NCBI GenBank assembly: GCA_020073305.1
Contig: JAIQFK010000026.1
Coordinates: 1 to 64,000 of the forward strand
Direction of reading: 5' to 3'
DNA: 64,000 nucleotides
DNA from: Terriglobia bacterium
Lineage (GTDB): Bacteria; Acidobacteriota; Terriglobia; Bryobacterales; Bryobacteraceae
In this document: positions 48,822 to 57,047 of the stretch, in pieces
Position numbering within the stretch: the first letter of the stretch is position 1
Layout of the letters: each line of letters starts with the position of its first letter
Made by a program: the position numbers and the translations under genes
The notes under the pieces: model-generated
What the model saw: only the letters and a program-made list of their open reading frames with translations
Told to the model about the DNA's origin: nothing
Databases searched by the model: none

Positions 48822-50088
48822 AGCGAATCGATACGATGCCATCGTCATCGGGGGAGGTCCCGCCGGCTCCACGGCGGCGGCGGTGCTGGCCCAAAAAGGC
48901 CGCCGTGTCGTGGTGCTGGAGAAGGAGAAGTTCCCGCGATATCACATCGGCGAATCCTTGCTCCCCTACGGCTACTACACGCTCCAGCGCATCGGTGTGC
49001 TGGACAAGATGAAAGGGTCCGAGTTCACCCGGAAATACAGCGTTCAGTTCGTGGGCACCAGCGGCCGGGCCTCTCTGCCGTTTTACTTCTTCCAGCAACT
49101 GAAGCACGAGGCATCGCAGACGTGGCAGGTGTTGCGCGGCGAGTTCGATCAGTTGCTGCTCGACAATGCCCGCGAGAAAGGCGCCGAAGTGATCGAGGAG
49201 ACCACGGTGCGCGGTGTCATCCGCGACAATGGCGCGGTCGCCGGCGTGAACGGCGTCACCCCGAGCGGCGAAACGCTGGAGTTTCATGCGCCGATTACCA
49301 TCGACTGCAGCGGGCGCGATGCTTTCTCCGTCACGCGCAACGGATGGAAGGTGCGCGATCCGAAGTTGAATAAGATCGCGGTCTGGACGTATTACAAGGG
49401 CGCGCTTCGCGACCCGGGAGTCGACGAAGGCGCCACCACCGTGGCCTACGTTCCGGAGAAGGGCTGGTTCTGGTACATTCCGCTACACCGGGATATTGTG
49501 AGCGTGGGCGTGGTGGCTGAGAAGGACTACTTGTACAAGGATTCGCACGACCTTCCGGCCATCTTTCATGGCGAGGTGGAAAAGAACAAGTGGATCAAGC
49601 ATCACCTGGCAGCGGGGCAGCAATTCGGGCCCTACCGGGTGACCGGCGAGTACTCCTATCGTTCCCGCCATTGCGCGGCGGACGGGTTGATTCTGGCCGG
49701 CGACGCCTTTGCTTTCCTCGATCCCGTCTTTTCTTCCGGTGTCTTCATCGCTCTCCGCAGCGGAGAGATGGCCGCGGACGCCGCCGACGCCGCTCTGGCA
49801 TCGGGTGATTTTTCGGCCGCACAATTCAGCGGTTACGGAGCGGATCTGTGTGGAGGCATTGAGGCCATGCGACGCCTGGTCTACGCTTTTTATGACCACG
49901 CCTTCAGCTTCCGCGTTTTTCTCAAGCACCATCCCGATATGCATGGCGACATGACCGACTGCCTCATGGGGAACCTGTTTCGCGATTTCGATCCGCTGTT
50001 CTCGGCCGTGGCGGAATTTGCCAAAATTCCCGAACCTCTGTCGCACGGCAGGCCCCTGGCGGTGGACAAAGTCGAAGTCACGCCGTAA
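48814..50088 (+). CDS. Flavin-dependent halogenase-like FAD protein
   Basis: A 424-residue FAD protein. The Rossmann motif is VIGGGPAGSTAAAVLAQKG (about 11-29), then FPRYHIGESLLP (40-51), as in phenol- and pyrrole-type flavin halogenases. GWFWYIPLH contains W-x-W-x-I-P (218-223), which in halogenases keeps NADPH oxidation from becoming simple monooxygenation. Lys74 in EFTRKYSVQF lies where the halogenase catalytic lysine occurs, although the usual K-x-G is K-x-S. DAFAFLDPVFSSGVFIAL is the usual FAD-binding C-terminal motif. GTG start at 48814 with GGAG upstream. Halogenase, monooxygenase or reductase remain possible. Confidence 0.85.
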   Translation: MPKANRYDAIVIGGGPAGSTAAAVLAQKGRRVVVLEKEKFPRYHIGESLLPYGYYTLQRIGVLDKMKGSEFTRKYSVQFVGTSGRASLPFYFFQQLKHEASQTWQVLRGEFDQLLLDNAREKGAEVIEETTVRGVIRDNGAVAGVNGVTPSGETLEFHAPITIDCSGRDAFSVTRNGWKVRDPKLNKIAVWTYYKGALRDPGVDEGATTVAYVPEKGWFWYIPLHRDIVSVGVVAEKDYLYKDSHDLPAIFHGEVEKNKWIKHHLAAGQQFGPYRVTGEYSYRSRHCAADGLILAGDAFAFLDPVFSSGVFIALRSGEMAADAADAALASGDFSAAQFSGYGADLCGGIEAMRRLVYAFYDHAFSFRVFLKHHPDMHGDMTDCLMGNLFRDFDPLFSAVAEFAKIPEPLSHGRPLAVDKVEVTP

Positions 50089-50099
50089 TCTTTCAATTC

Positions 50100-51386
50100 A
50101 TGGCGCTTTCCGGCTTTCCCGACCGCAGCAGGATTGAAGCCGACCAGCTCGGCAAGCTCAGAGCCCTGCTTGGGATTTTGCTCGGGGCCAATGCCTTTTA
50201 TTCAACGAAGCTCAGCGCCGCCGGCGTTGGCGCGGACCTGGCGAGCCTGGAAGAGTATTTCGAGCGCTGGCCTTTCACTCAGAAACGTGAGCTGACTCAA
50301 GACCAGCGCGAACACCCGCCATATGGCACGAATCTGACTTATCCTCTGGAGCGTTACACCCGCTTCTGCCACACCAGCGCCACCTCGGGCCGGCCCATGC
50401 ACTGGCTCGATACGCCGCAGAGCTGGGCCTGGATGGTCGACAACTGGACCGAGGTATTCCGCGCGTCCGGCGTGACCTCACAGGACCGCATCTTTTTCGC
50501 GTTTTCCTTTGGGCCGTTCCTGGGGTTTTGGACGGCGTTCGAAGCGGCGCTTCGCATGGGCTGCCTTTCGATACCCGGAGGCGGCATGCGCAGTTCTGCC
50601 CGATTGCAGGCCATCGTGGATACCGGCGCGACCGTGCTCTGCTGCACTCCTACCTACTCCATCCGCCTGGCGGAGGTTGCGGCGGAACAAAACTTCGACC
50701 TCAAAGACGCCCGGATCAAGAAGATCTTCGTGGCGGGCGAGACCGGCGGCAGCATCCCGGGCACCGTCGCCCACATCGAGAAACTGTGGCACGGAGCGCG
50801 CATCGTAGATCAGCACGGGATGACCGAAACCGGCCCGGTCAGCTACAGTTGCTCCGTGCGGCCGGGAGTGCTGCACGTGATGGAGTCGGCCTACATCGCC
50901 GAAATTATTTCCACCGACACCGGCAGGCCCGTTCCGCCGGGAGGCACGGGCGAGCTGGTGCTGACCAACCTGGGGCGCACCGGTTCACCCATTCTGCGGT
51001 ATCGCACCGGCGACCTCGTCCAGCGCGCGGCGGAATGCCCGTGCGCTTGTGGCCGCCACGATCTGGCGCTCGAGGGTGGAATCCTGGGACGCACCGACGA
51101 CATGGTGGTGGTCCGCGGCGTCAACGTCTATCCCAGCGCGGTTGAGGACGTGCTGCGCAGCTTCGGCGTGGCCGAGTACCGCGTCGAGATCCGCACCGAG
51201 CGCGCGCTTCCCGAATTGAGCATTCAGGTAGAACCATCTCCCGGACAGCAGGACGGCGCGGGCCTCGCTCACCAGCTCGAAGCCGCGCTGAACAATGCTT
51301 TTTCCCTCCGGATTCCCGTGTCTTGCGTGCACCTCGGCGAATTGCCGCGTTTTGAAATGAAAGCTCGCCGTTGGGTTCGGGTGTGA
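50100..51386 (+). CDS. Phenylacetate--CoA ligase-like AMP-forming enzyme
   Basis: A 428-residue adenylating enzyme of the PaaK type. FCHTSATSGRPMHW (about 84-97) is the AMP-binding P-loop; VAGETGGSIPGT and HGMTETGPVSYSC hold the adenine site; VLTNLGRTGSPILRYRTGDLVQ and LGRTDDMVVVRGVNVYPSAVEDVL form the hinge, and MKARRWVRV the C-terminal lysine segment. It would activate an aromatic or other small carboxylic acid as its CoA thioester. Substrate specificity is not evident. It ends the four-gene run, 11 bases after the flavin-enzyme gene. Confidence 0.9.
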   Translation: MALSGFPDRSRIEADQLGKLRALLGILLGANAFYSTKLSAAGVGADLASLEEYFERWPFTQKRELTQDQREHPPYGTNLTYPLERYTRFCHTSATSGRPMHWLDTPQSWAWMVDNWTEVFRASGVTSQDRIFFAFSFGPFLGFWTAFEAALRMGCLSIPGGGMRSSARLQAIVDTGATVLCCTPTYSIRLAEVAAEQNFDLKDARIKKIFVAGETGGSIPGTVAHIEKLWHGARIVDQHGMTETGPVSYSCSVRPGVLHVMESAYIAEIISTDTGRPVPPGGTGELVLTNLGRTGSPILRYRTGDLVQRAAECPCACGRHDLALEGGILGRTDDMVVVRGVNVYPSAVEDVLRSFGVAEYRVEIRTERALPELSIQVEPSPGQQDGAGLAHQLEAALNNAFSLRIPVSCVHLGELPRFEMKARRWVRV

Positions 51387-51497
51387 GTTTTTGTGAGCCC
51401 GTCGGCACACTCTCCAACTCTGTCCAAATTCCCGTTGCGCCCTAAACTTTGGGACAACCTGCCCCAGCGCGTGTCCATCGAACACAGAGAAGTTAAC

Positions 51498-51526
51498 TTT
51501 GGATATATTAAGTTCTTTGTTATTAT
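51498..51526 (+). promoter_or_regulatory. Candidate promoter of the matrixin operon
   Basis: In an AT-rich patch, TTTGGA (51498-51503) and TATTAT (51521-51526) lie 17 bases apart. The -10 is a good match and the -35 weak. Transcription would begin around 51533, just upstream of the candidate start codons of the next gene. Confidence 0.35.
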
Positions 51527-51541
51527 AGGGATGTGACTGGT

Positions 51542-52102
51542 ATGCGACGTGCACTGCACGGGTCTATGCGGCGCGTTCTGCTTCCACTCCTATTCTTCGC
51601 CGCCCTACTCCCAGCCGCGATTCTGGAACGCCTTTCCCTCGATGACATGGCCCTCAAGTCCACCGACATCGTGCGGGCGAAGGTGGTGGGTTCCTATGCG
51701 GATTTCCGGGGCTCGATGATTTATACCCACTGGAAGGTCCAGGTAGTGGAGCGGTGGAAGGGGGCGGACCGGTCTACGATCGAGGTTCTCATTCCGGGCG
51801 GAAGCGCTCGCGGGTCTCACCAGGACGTCTCCGGAGCTCCAAAGTTATCGATCGGCAAGGAATATCTGCTGTTTTTGTGGAAGTCGCGAAGCGGGTCCAC
51901 CTACATCACCGGGCTGAGCCAGGGACTGTTTGATCTGGGCAAGAACGCCGGTAACGAGTGGGTGGTGTCGCGTGCAGCCAGCGGCGAACCGATGATCGAC
52001 CGCGCCACATGGACACCGGTCGCCGATGAGAGCATTCAGATGCGGTACGCCGAGATCACCGCGCGGATTTCCGCCACGCTGAACCAGGGAGGCGGCCACT
52101 AG
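51542..52102 (+). CDS. Secreted protein of unknown function preceding the matrixin gene
   Basis: A 186-residue exported protein. A signal peptide (LLPLLFFAALLPAA) ends about residue 25. The mature part starts LERLSLDDMALKSTDIVRAKVVGSYADFRGSMIYTHWKVQVVERWKG, a single beta-rich domain that also has KEYLLFLWKSRSGSTYITGLSQGLFDL. No catalytic motif. It stops three bases before the matrixin gene, so the two are probably co-expressed, and the protein might be a partner or inhibitor. Start unresolved: GTG at 51533, ATG at 51542 or ATG at 51566; all give the same mature protein. Confidence 0.65.
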   Translation: MRRALHGSMRRVLLPLLFFAALLPAAILERLSLDDMALKSTDIVRAKVVGSYADFRGSMIYTHWKVQVVERWKGADRSTIEVLIPGGSARGSHQDVSGAPKLSIGKEYLLFLWKSRSGSTYITGLSQGLFDLGKNAGNEWVVSRAASGEPMIDRATWTPVADESIQMRYAEITARISATLNQGGGH

Positions 52103-52105
52103 CCC

Positions 52106-54610
52106 ATGCGTTTCCCCCGGCAAACGGCGGCTCTGGTTCTCGGCTGGGCGCTCACGGTGTCTTCCGCGGGCGCGTATTACCATTACATCCACTACACCAG
52201 CACGACGGCACCGTACCTTCCGGTTCCTGAGAAGTTCGACCTCTCGGTTCTGCCGAACAAGACCGTCACAATTCTCGTCTCGGATGCCGGCCCGAAAAAG
52301 TACTCGGCGAATGACAATCTGCCGTCGGTTTTGACCCAGGTACGCCAGGCGGCCGAAGTCTGGAATCGCGTGGCGACCTCGGATCTTCGGGTAACCTTCG
52401 GTGGACTGTATGCGGATGGAACGGCTGGCGTGACGCCGGGCGGTGAACTGGTATTCGACGACGAAGTTCCACCCGGTTTGTTGGCCATCACCACGCACAC
52501 GGCGGCCAATTCGCCCGTGGAGGGGCCGAACGGATCGTTCTTCCCGATCACGCGGTCGGTCATGCATTTCAGGAGCGACTTAACGCAGGCCCCGGGACCC
52601 AGTTACACCGAAGGCTTCTTCCTGACCGTCGTCCATGAGATGGGCCACGCACTGGGATTGCAGCACACCTTCACATCCAGCGTGATGTCGACGGCCGTGA
52701 CGCGCGCGACCGCCGAACTGCAACCGCTCGACGCCGACGATATTGCCGCGGTTTCGCTGCTCTATCCGCACAATTTCGGCGGCAATACCGGCACGATCAT
52801 AGGCACGGTCACCGCGGGGGGTGCGGGCGTGCACATGGCTTCCGTGGTGGCGCTACGGCCCGGTGGCGCGGCGGTCAGCTCACTAACCAATCCCGACGGC
52901 ACTTACCGCATCGACGGCATTCCACCCGGAAACTACGTGGTTTATGTGCAGCCGTTACCACCCACCGCGAACATCACGCCGCCGCAGGATGTGAATGGGA
53001 ACCCGGTAGCGCCAAGCAGCGCGTTCAACGGCGTGTTTTATCCCAATGTCAGCGATCCGAGTAAGGCCACGGTCGTCACCATCCAGGCGGGCGCCTCGGC
53101 CGACGGAATCGACTTTGCCGTCAACCACGCAAACACTGTGCCGGTCTACGATGTTTCCACCTACAGCTTCTACGGCCAGGCGGCGGCACATCCCGCGTAC
53201 GTAAACTTCGTGCCCGGACCGGCCACCATAGCGGCAGCGGGAGTTGGCCTCGGTTCGAACGGCAAGGTAGCCTCCGGCTTAAGCGCGACCATCCTGGGCA
53301 CGGCGTTCCTGGCTCCGGGTGGCCTGCGCGCCTACGGCACTACCCCGACGTACCTCGCACTCGACCTGATGTTCGGGCTCGCCACTCAAACCGGACCGCA
53401 ACACATGGTCTTTTCGCAGGGCAATAACATCTACGTGCTTCCCGCCGCCTTGAAGGTGACCAACAGCGATCCACCCTCCATCACGTCTGTGGCGGAGGGC
53501 GCGAATGAACATGTAGAGGTCACTGGAGCGAATTTCGTCCCCAACAGCCAGGTTTACTTTGACGGGCTGCCGGCGACGACAACCATCGTGGACGCCTCGC
53601 ACGCGATCGTGATCCCGCCGCCGGGAGTGAGCGGCCAAACCGCGGTGGTGACGGTGTACAACGGCGATGGACAGAACTCGATGTTCCTGGCTCCGACGTC
53701 CCTTCCCACATACAGCTACCCCGGTTCCAGCGCCACGGCGCCAACTCGGAGCGTGACGCTTTCCCCGAGCGTATTGCCCGCGGGAGCCCGCGCGCTGGTC
53801 GACATCACTGGCGTCAACACAAACTTCGCGGACGGATTCATGAGTGTGGGTTTCGGATCCAGTGATGCTCTGGTACGTGGGGTATGGGTGCTGAGCCCGA
53901 CGCATGCGCTGGTAAACGTGCAGGTGGCCGACAGCGCGCAATCTGGTTCATCGTACGCAACCGTGATTTCCGGCTTTCAGACCATCTCGCAGCCGAACGC
54001 TTTCCAGATCGGCGCCGCGGCGCCTAACGCCCCGGTGGTCGAGCCGACCCTGATCAACGCGGTATGGCTGCCGAGCGGCGTGTATCCGGGCGCGATCACC
54101 AGTCTGTTTGGGCTCAACCTGGGCGGCGCCCAAACTACCGTCACCATCAACAATGTGCCGGCGACGATTCTCTACGCCTCGGCGTCACAGATCAATTTGG
54201 TGGTTCCGGCATCGCTCAAGGCCGGACCCGCGATCCTCCGCCTGAATAATGGGTCCACGAACGCGTATCCCGTCGTGGTAGTGATCGGACCGGCGCCACC
54301 CTCCATCACCGCCATCGAGAACGCATCAAACGTCACTATCAGCGCATCCAATCCGGCGCAGGCAGGCGATGTCCTGAACGTGCAGGTAACCGGGCTGGCG
54401 CCCTCCGGTACGGCGGTAGCTCCCGGGCGCGTAAATCTTACCGCCGGCGGCGTGGACATGCCGGCAGGCAGCGTGACGGATGTGAACGACACCACGTCTG
54501 TCATTCAATTCAAGCTCGATCCGAACGTGGCTCCGGGCGCTCAGATCCCTCTGACTGTTTCTATCGACGGCAAGACCAGCTTGCCGGTCTACATCCCGAT
54601 CGTTCCTTAA
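52106..54610 (+). CDS. Secreted matrixin-type metalloprotease with carboxypeptidase-regulatory and IPT/TIG domains
   Basis: An 834-residue extracellular protein (signal peptide about 1-23). The zinc motif HEMGHALGLQH gives ligands His177, His181 and His187 with catalytic Glu178, and Met194 (SSVMST) is the Met-turn. From about 228 a carboxypeptidase-regulatory-like domain (TIIGTVTAGGAGVHMASVVALRPGG) follows. The C-terminal half has several IPT/TIG-like beta domains (ITSVAEGANEHVEVTGANFVPNSQVYFDGLPATTTIVD; VTLSPSVLPAGARALVDITGVNTNF; VYPGAITSLFGLNLGGAQTTVTINNVPATIL). These may bind surfaces or glycans. Substrates unknown. Confidence 0.88.
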   Translation: MRFPRQTAALVLGWALTVSSAGAYYHYIHYTSTTAPYLPVPEKFDLSVLPNKTVTILVSDAGPKKYSANDNLPSVLTQVRQAAEVWNRVATSDLRVTFGGLYADGTAGVTPGGELVFDDEVPPGLLAITTHTAANSPVEGPNGSFFPITRSVMHFRSDLTQAPGPSYTEGFFLTVVHEMGHALGLQHTFTSSVMSTAVTRATAELQPLDADDIAAVSLLYPHNFGGNTGTIIGTVTAGGAGVHMASVVALRPGGAAVSSLTNPDGTYRIDGIPPGNYVVYVQPLPPTANITPPQDVNGNPVAPSSAFNGVFYPNVSDPSKATVVTIQAGASADGIDFAVNHANTVPVYDVSTYSFYGQAAAHPAYVNFVPGPATIAAAGVGLGSNGKVASGLSATILGTAFLAPGGLRAYGTTPTYLALDLMFGLATQTGPQHMVFSQGNNIYVLPAALKVTNSDPPSITSVAEGANEHVEVTGANFVPNSQVYFDGLPATTTIVDASHAIVIPPPGVSGQTAVVTVYNGDGQNSMFLAPTSLPTYSYPGSSATAPTRSVTLSPSVLPAGARALVDITGVNTNFADGFMSVGFGSSDALVRGVWVLSPTHALVNVQVADSAQSGSSYATVISGFQTISQPNAFQIGAAAPNAPVVEPTLINAVWLPSGVYPGAITSLFGLNLGGAQTTVTINNVPATILYASASQINLVVPASLKAGPAILRLNNGSTNAYPVVVVIGPAPPSITAIENASNVTISASNPAQAGDVLNVQVTGLAPSGTAVAPGRVNLTAGGVDMPAGSVTDVNDTTSVIQFKLDPNVAPGAQIPLTVSIDGKTSLPVYIPIVP

Positions 54611-54683
54611 GTCCTCCAGAACTCTCGCTAGCGCCGCAGTTCCCCTCCCTCGGATATGATGTTTAGTCCGTACGGGAGGAAAC

Positions 54684-55844
54684 ATGCCGATTCCAAACGC
54701 TCCGCGGCGCAGCTTCTTGCAGCGCCTTGGCGGACTCGCCGGTTTTTATGGGTTAGCAGGTGCGCCATCCACCGCTCTAGCCCAGCCACGCCCAGGATCG
54801 GGCGATCCGCCGTTTCTCTCGCGCTACGCGCGCGCACAGAACTACAAGTCGCTCAAGCAATCCAGCTTCGACCGCAGCGGAGGCAACGAGGATTACTGGC
54901 CAATGGCGGCAGGCGCCACCCAGGAACTTTTCAACTCCAATGGACCGGGCGTCATCACGCACATCTGGTTCACGATCGCGGCCGAGAGCTCAAATCACCT
55001 GAAAGAAATCGTGATCCGCGCCTACTGGGATGGCAACTCCAAACCCAGCATCGAGGTCCCGGCGGGCGATTTCTTCGGGTTGAATCTCGGCCAGTACTTC
55101 GTGTATCAATCGGCGTTTCTGAACTGCTCTTCGATCAAGGCGCTGAACTCGTATTTCGCCATGCCATTCCACAAGTCGGCGCGTCTCACGGCCACCAACG
55201 AGAGCGAGCACAAAGTCGACGCCTTCTATTCGAATATCGATTATCAGCTTGTGCCTTCCCTTCCCGACGACGCACTCTACTTTCATGCGCAATACCGGCA
55301 GGCCACGCCCAACACAGCGCATACCGAATCCGACAAGAATCCGGACGGCCGGCATAACTACGTGTACGTCGAGACGCGCGGGCGTGGCCACCTGATGGGC
55401 GTGACGCTCGGCGTACTGCAGAACACCGATCACTGGATGGGTGAAGGCGATGACATGATCTTCGTCGACGATGAGACCAAACCCGCGATCACCGGCACCG
55501 GCTCGGAGGACTATTTCAACGGCGCGTGGGATTTTGGCGGCCGCGACGGCGCCATTCCGTTCGCGCACTTGTACAACGGCGCGCCGCTCATGATCGCGCC
55601 GGAGCGTGCGGGCGGCCGGTACTGCCTGTATCGCTGGCATGCCGACAACCCGGTGACCTTCACGCGCTACCTCAAGCACACCATGGAACACGGACACGCC
55701 GACGATCGCGCGGACAATTTCTTTTCCGTGGCCTACTGGTACCAGGCTGAGCCGTACACCAATTTTCCGCCGCTGCCGCCCGCGCGCGCACGCATTCCGA
55801 ATTTGAAAGCAGTACCCGGACCGGGCGGCGCCCAGCCGGCATAG
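54684..55844 (+). CDS. Tat-exported DUF2961/GH172-like glycoside hydrolase
   Basis: A 386-residue protein with a twin-arginine-like start (APRRSFLQRLGGLAGFYGLAG). The DUF2961 domain, now associated with glycoside hydrolase family 172, is seen in PMAAGATQELFNSNGPGVITHIWFT, VPAGDFFGLNLGQYFVYQSAFLNC and the acidic MGEGDDMIFVDDETKPAITGTGSEDYFNGAWDFGG. Glu and Asp residues there are the likely active site. Known members act on fructose anhydrides or arabinofuranosides. It is followed 13 bases later by a cupin gene. Substrate cannot be stated. Confidence 0.85.
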   Translation: MPIPNAPRRSFLQRLGGLAGFYGLAGAPSTALAQPRPGSGDPPFLSRYARAQNYKSLKQSSFDRSGGNEDYWPMAAGATQELFNSNGPGVITHIWFTIAAESSNHLKEIVIRAYWDGNSKPSIEVPAGDFFGLNLGQYFVYQSAFLNCSSIKALNSYFAMPFHKSARLTATNESEHKVDAFYSNIDYQLVPSLPDDALYFHAQYRQATPNTAHTESDKNPDGRHNYVYVETRGRGHLMGVTLGVLQNTDHWMGEGDDMIFVDDETKPAITGTGSEDYFNGAWDFGGRDGAIPFAHLYNGAPLMIAPERAGGRYCLYRWHADNPVTFTRYLKHTMEHGHADDRADNFFSVAYWYQAEPYTNFPPLPPARARIPNLKAVPGPGGAQPA

Positions 55845-55857
55845 CGACTCAGGAGAG

Positions 55858-56322
55858 ATGAATATGAGAACTGTCTTCACATTGCTTATAGCTTCTGCCG
55901 CACTTGTAGCGGCCGACCCCGCGGGTGTCGTCCAGTGGAAAGGCGCGGAACTGAAGAACTACGAGAAAAAGCTTGCGCCTAAAATTGATGCTCACAAGGT
56001 TGCGACGGCCTCGCTCGGCAACTTTGGCAATCACAACTTCATGGTTGCGCATCGGGAAGGCAGCGGCGAAGCCGAGCTGCACGAAAAGCAGGCTGACCTG
56101 TTCATTGTGCAAACAGGCGAAGGGACGTTGATCGTCGGCGGGACGGTGGTGGATCCCAAAACCACCGAGCCCAACGAGATTCGCGGGCCCTCGATTAAAG
56201 ATGGCGTGACCAAGCATCTGGGACCCGGCGACGTCGTGCACATCCCTGCCAAAACGCCGCACCAGTTAATGGTCGACGCCGGCAAGCAGATCACGTATGC
56301 GGTGATGAAGGTGAATGAGTGA
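55858..56322 (+). CDS. Secreted cupin-domain protein
   Basis: A 154-residue exported protein (signal peptide about 1-19). A single cupin barrel is recognised by NFMVAHREGSGEAELHEKQADLFIVQTGEGTLIVGG (motif 1, with His residues and Glu) and LGPGDVVHIPAKTPHQLMV (motif 2 with the final His). The metal site is probably complete, so binding of a small molecule or dioxygenase-type chemistry is possible. GGAGAG lies just before the start; two adjacent ATGs (55858 and 55864) are possible. It follows the GH172-like gene closely. Confidence 0.85.
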   Translation: MNMRTVFTLLIASAALVAADPAGVVQWKGAELKNYEKKLAPKIDAHKVATASLGNFGNHNFMVAHREGSGEAELHEKQADLFIVQTGEGTLIVGGTVVDPKTTEPNEIRGPSIKDGVTKHLGPGDVVHIPAKTPHQLMVDAGKQITYAVMKVNE

Positions 56323-56343
56323 AAGCGGCTAAGCCTGATTTTG

Positions 56344-56372
56344 ATTCGCGTTGATTCGCGTTCATTCGCGGC
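56344..56372. repeat. Palindromic repeat family 2, single arm at the 3' end of tsaB
   Basis: A 29-base sequence built from ten-base units ATTCGCGTNN, three in tandem, ending CATTCGCGGC. It matches both arms of the element at 58794-58867 and lies directly next to the tsaB stop codon (56373-56375). No inverted partner is seen nearby. Confidence 0.65.
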
Positions 56373-57047
56373 CTAGTTTTCTTTCCAGTAGAGCTCGGCA
56401 TCGGAGCGGCGGATATAATCGGCATCGATACCGGCCGGATCGCGGGCGAGGCCGGCGCAATAACGCTCGTAAGCGATCGCACCAATGGCCGCCGCCAGAG
56501 CGCGCGGCGCGGTCGTGATCCTGGATTTCTCAAATCTGGTGCCTTCGAGCGCCGGTTGAAATGGGGCGAAGTCGGACGAGATGAACTCGATCTCGCCCTC
56601 GGGCAGCGTGGCAAGCCACTCCGGAAAGCGTGCCACGATCGGGTCGTGCAGAGAATGCCCCGCCGCATCATAGACCGCTCCGTAAATCTCGCCGCGGCGC
56701 GCGTCTAAAACCACCGCCCGCTGTTTCGCCGTGCCGAAGCGCGCCAGCGCTTCCAGGTTCGAGACCGTGACGACCTTCCGCCCCGCGGCTTCCGCCAAAC
56801 CTTTTACGCACGCCAAGCCGATACGTACCCCGGTAAACGATCCCGGTCCTGAAGCTGCGGCAAAACACTCCATGTCATCCACCCGCCGGCCGTGACGTTC
56901 GAGCAGGCGTCCGAGATGCCCGAATAGCACGTGACCGAAGCCGTCTGGAGAGTGAAGCAGCACCTCTTCCCTGAGCTTCCCGCCTTCGACGAGAGCGATG
57001 CTGCCAAATTCGTGCGTGGTGTCGAGAGCAAGAAGGAATGCGTTCAC
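56373..57047 (-). CDS. tsaB: tRNA threonylcarbamoyladenosine biosynthesis protein TsaB
   Basis: A 224-residue ASKHA-fold partner of TsaD, needed for t6A modification of ANN-decoding tRNAs. The N-terminus FLLALDTTHEFGSIALVEGG (about 4-23) is the family's first motif, and ASGPGSFTGVRIGLACVKGLA (about 65-85) its signature. The C-terminal region (ADYIRRSDAELYWKEN) is the typical end. Its start overlaps the stop of the upstream hydrolase gene by four bases (ATGA). TsaD and TsaE genes are not in the window. Cytoplasmic. Confidence 0.95.
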   Translation of the reverse strand: MNAFLLALDTTHEFGSIALVEGGKLREEVLLHSPDGFGHVLFGHLGRLLERHGRRVDDMECFAAASGPGSFTGVRIGLACVKGLAEAAGRKVVTVSNLEALARFGTAKQRAVVLDARRGEIYGAVYDAAGHSLHDPIVARFPEWLATLPEGEIEFISSDFAPFQPALEGTRFEKSRITTAPRALAAAIGAIAYERYCAGLARDPAGIDADYIRRSDAELYWKEN

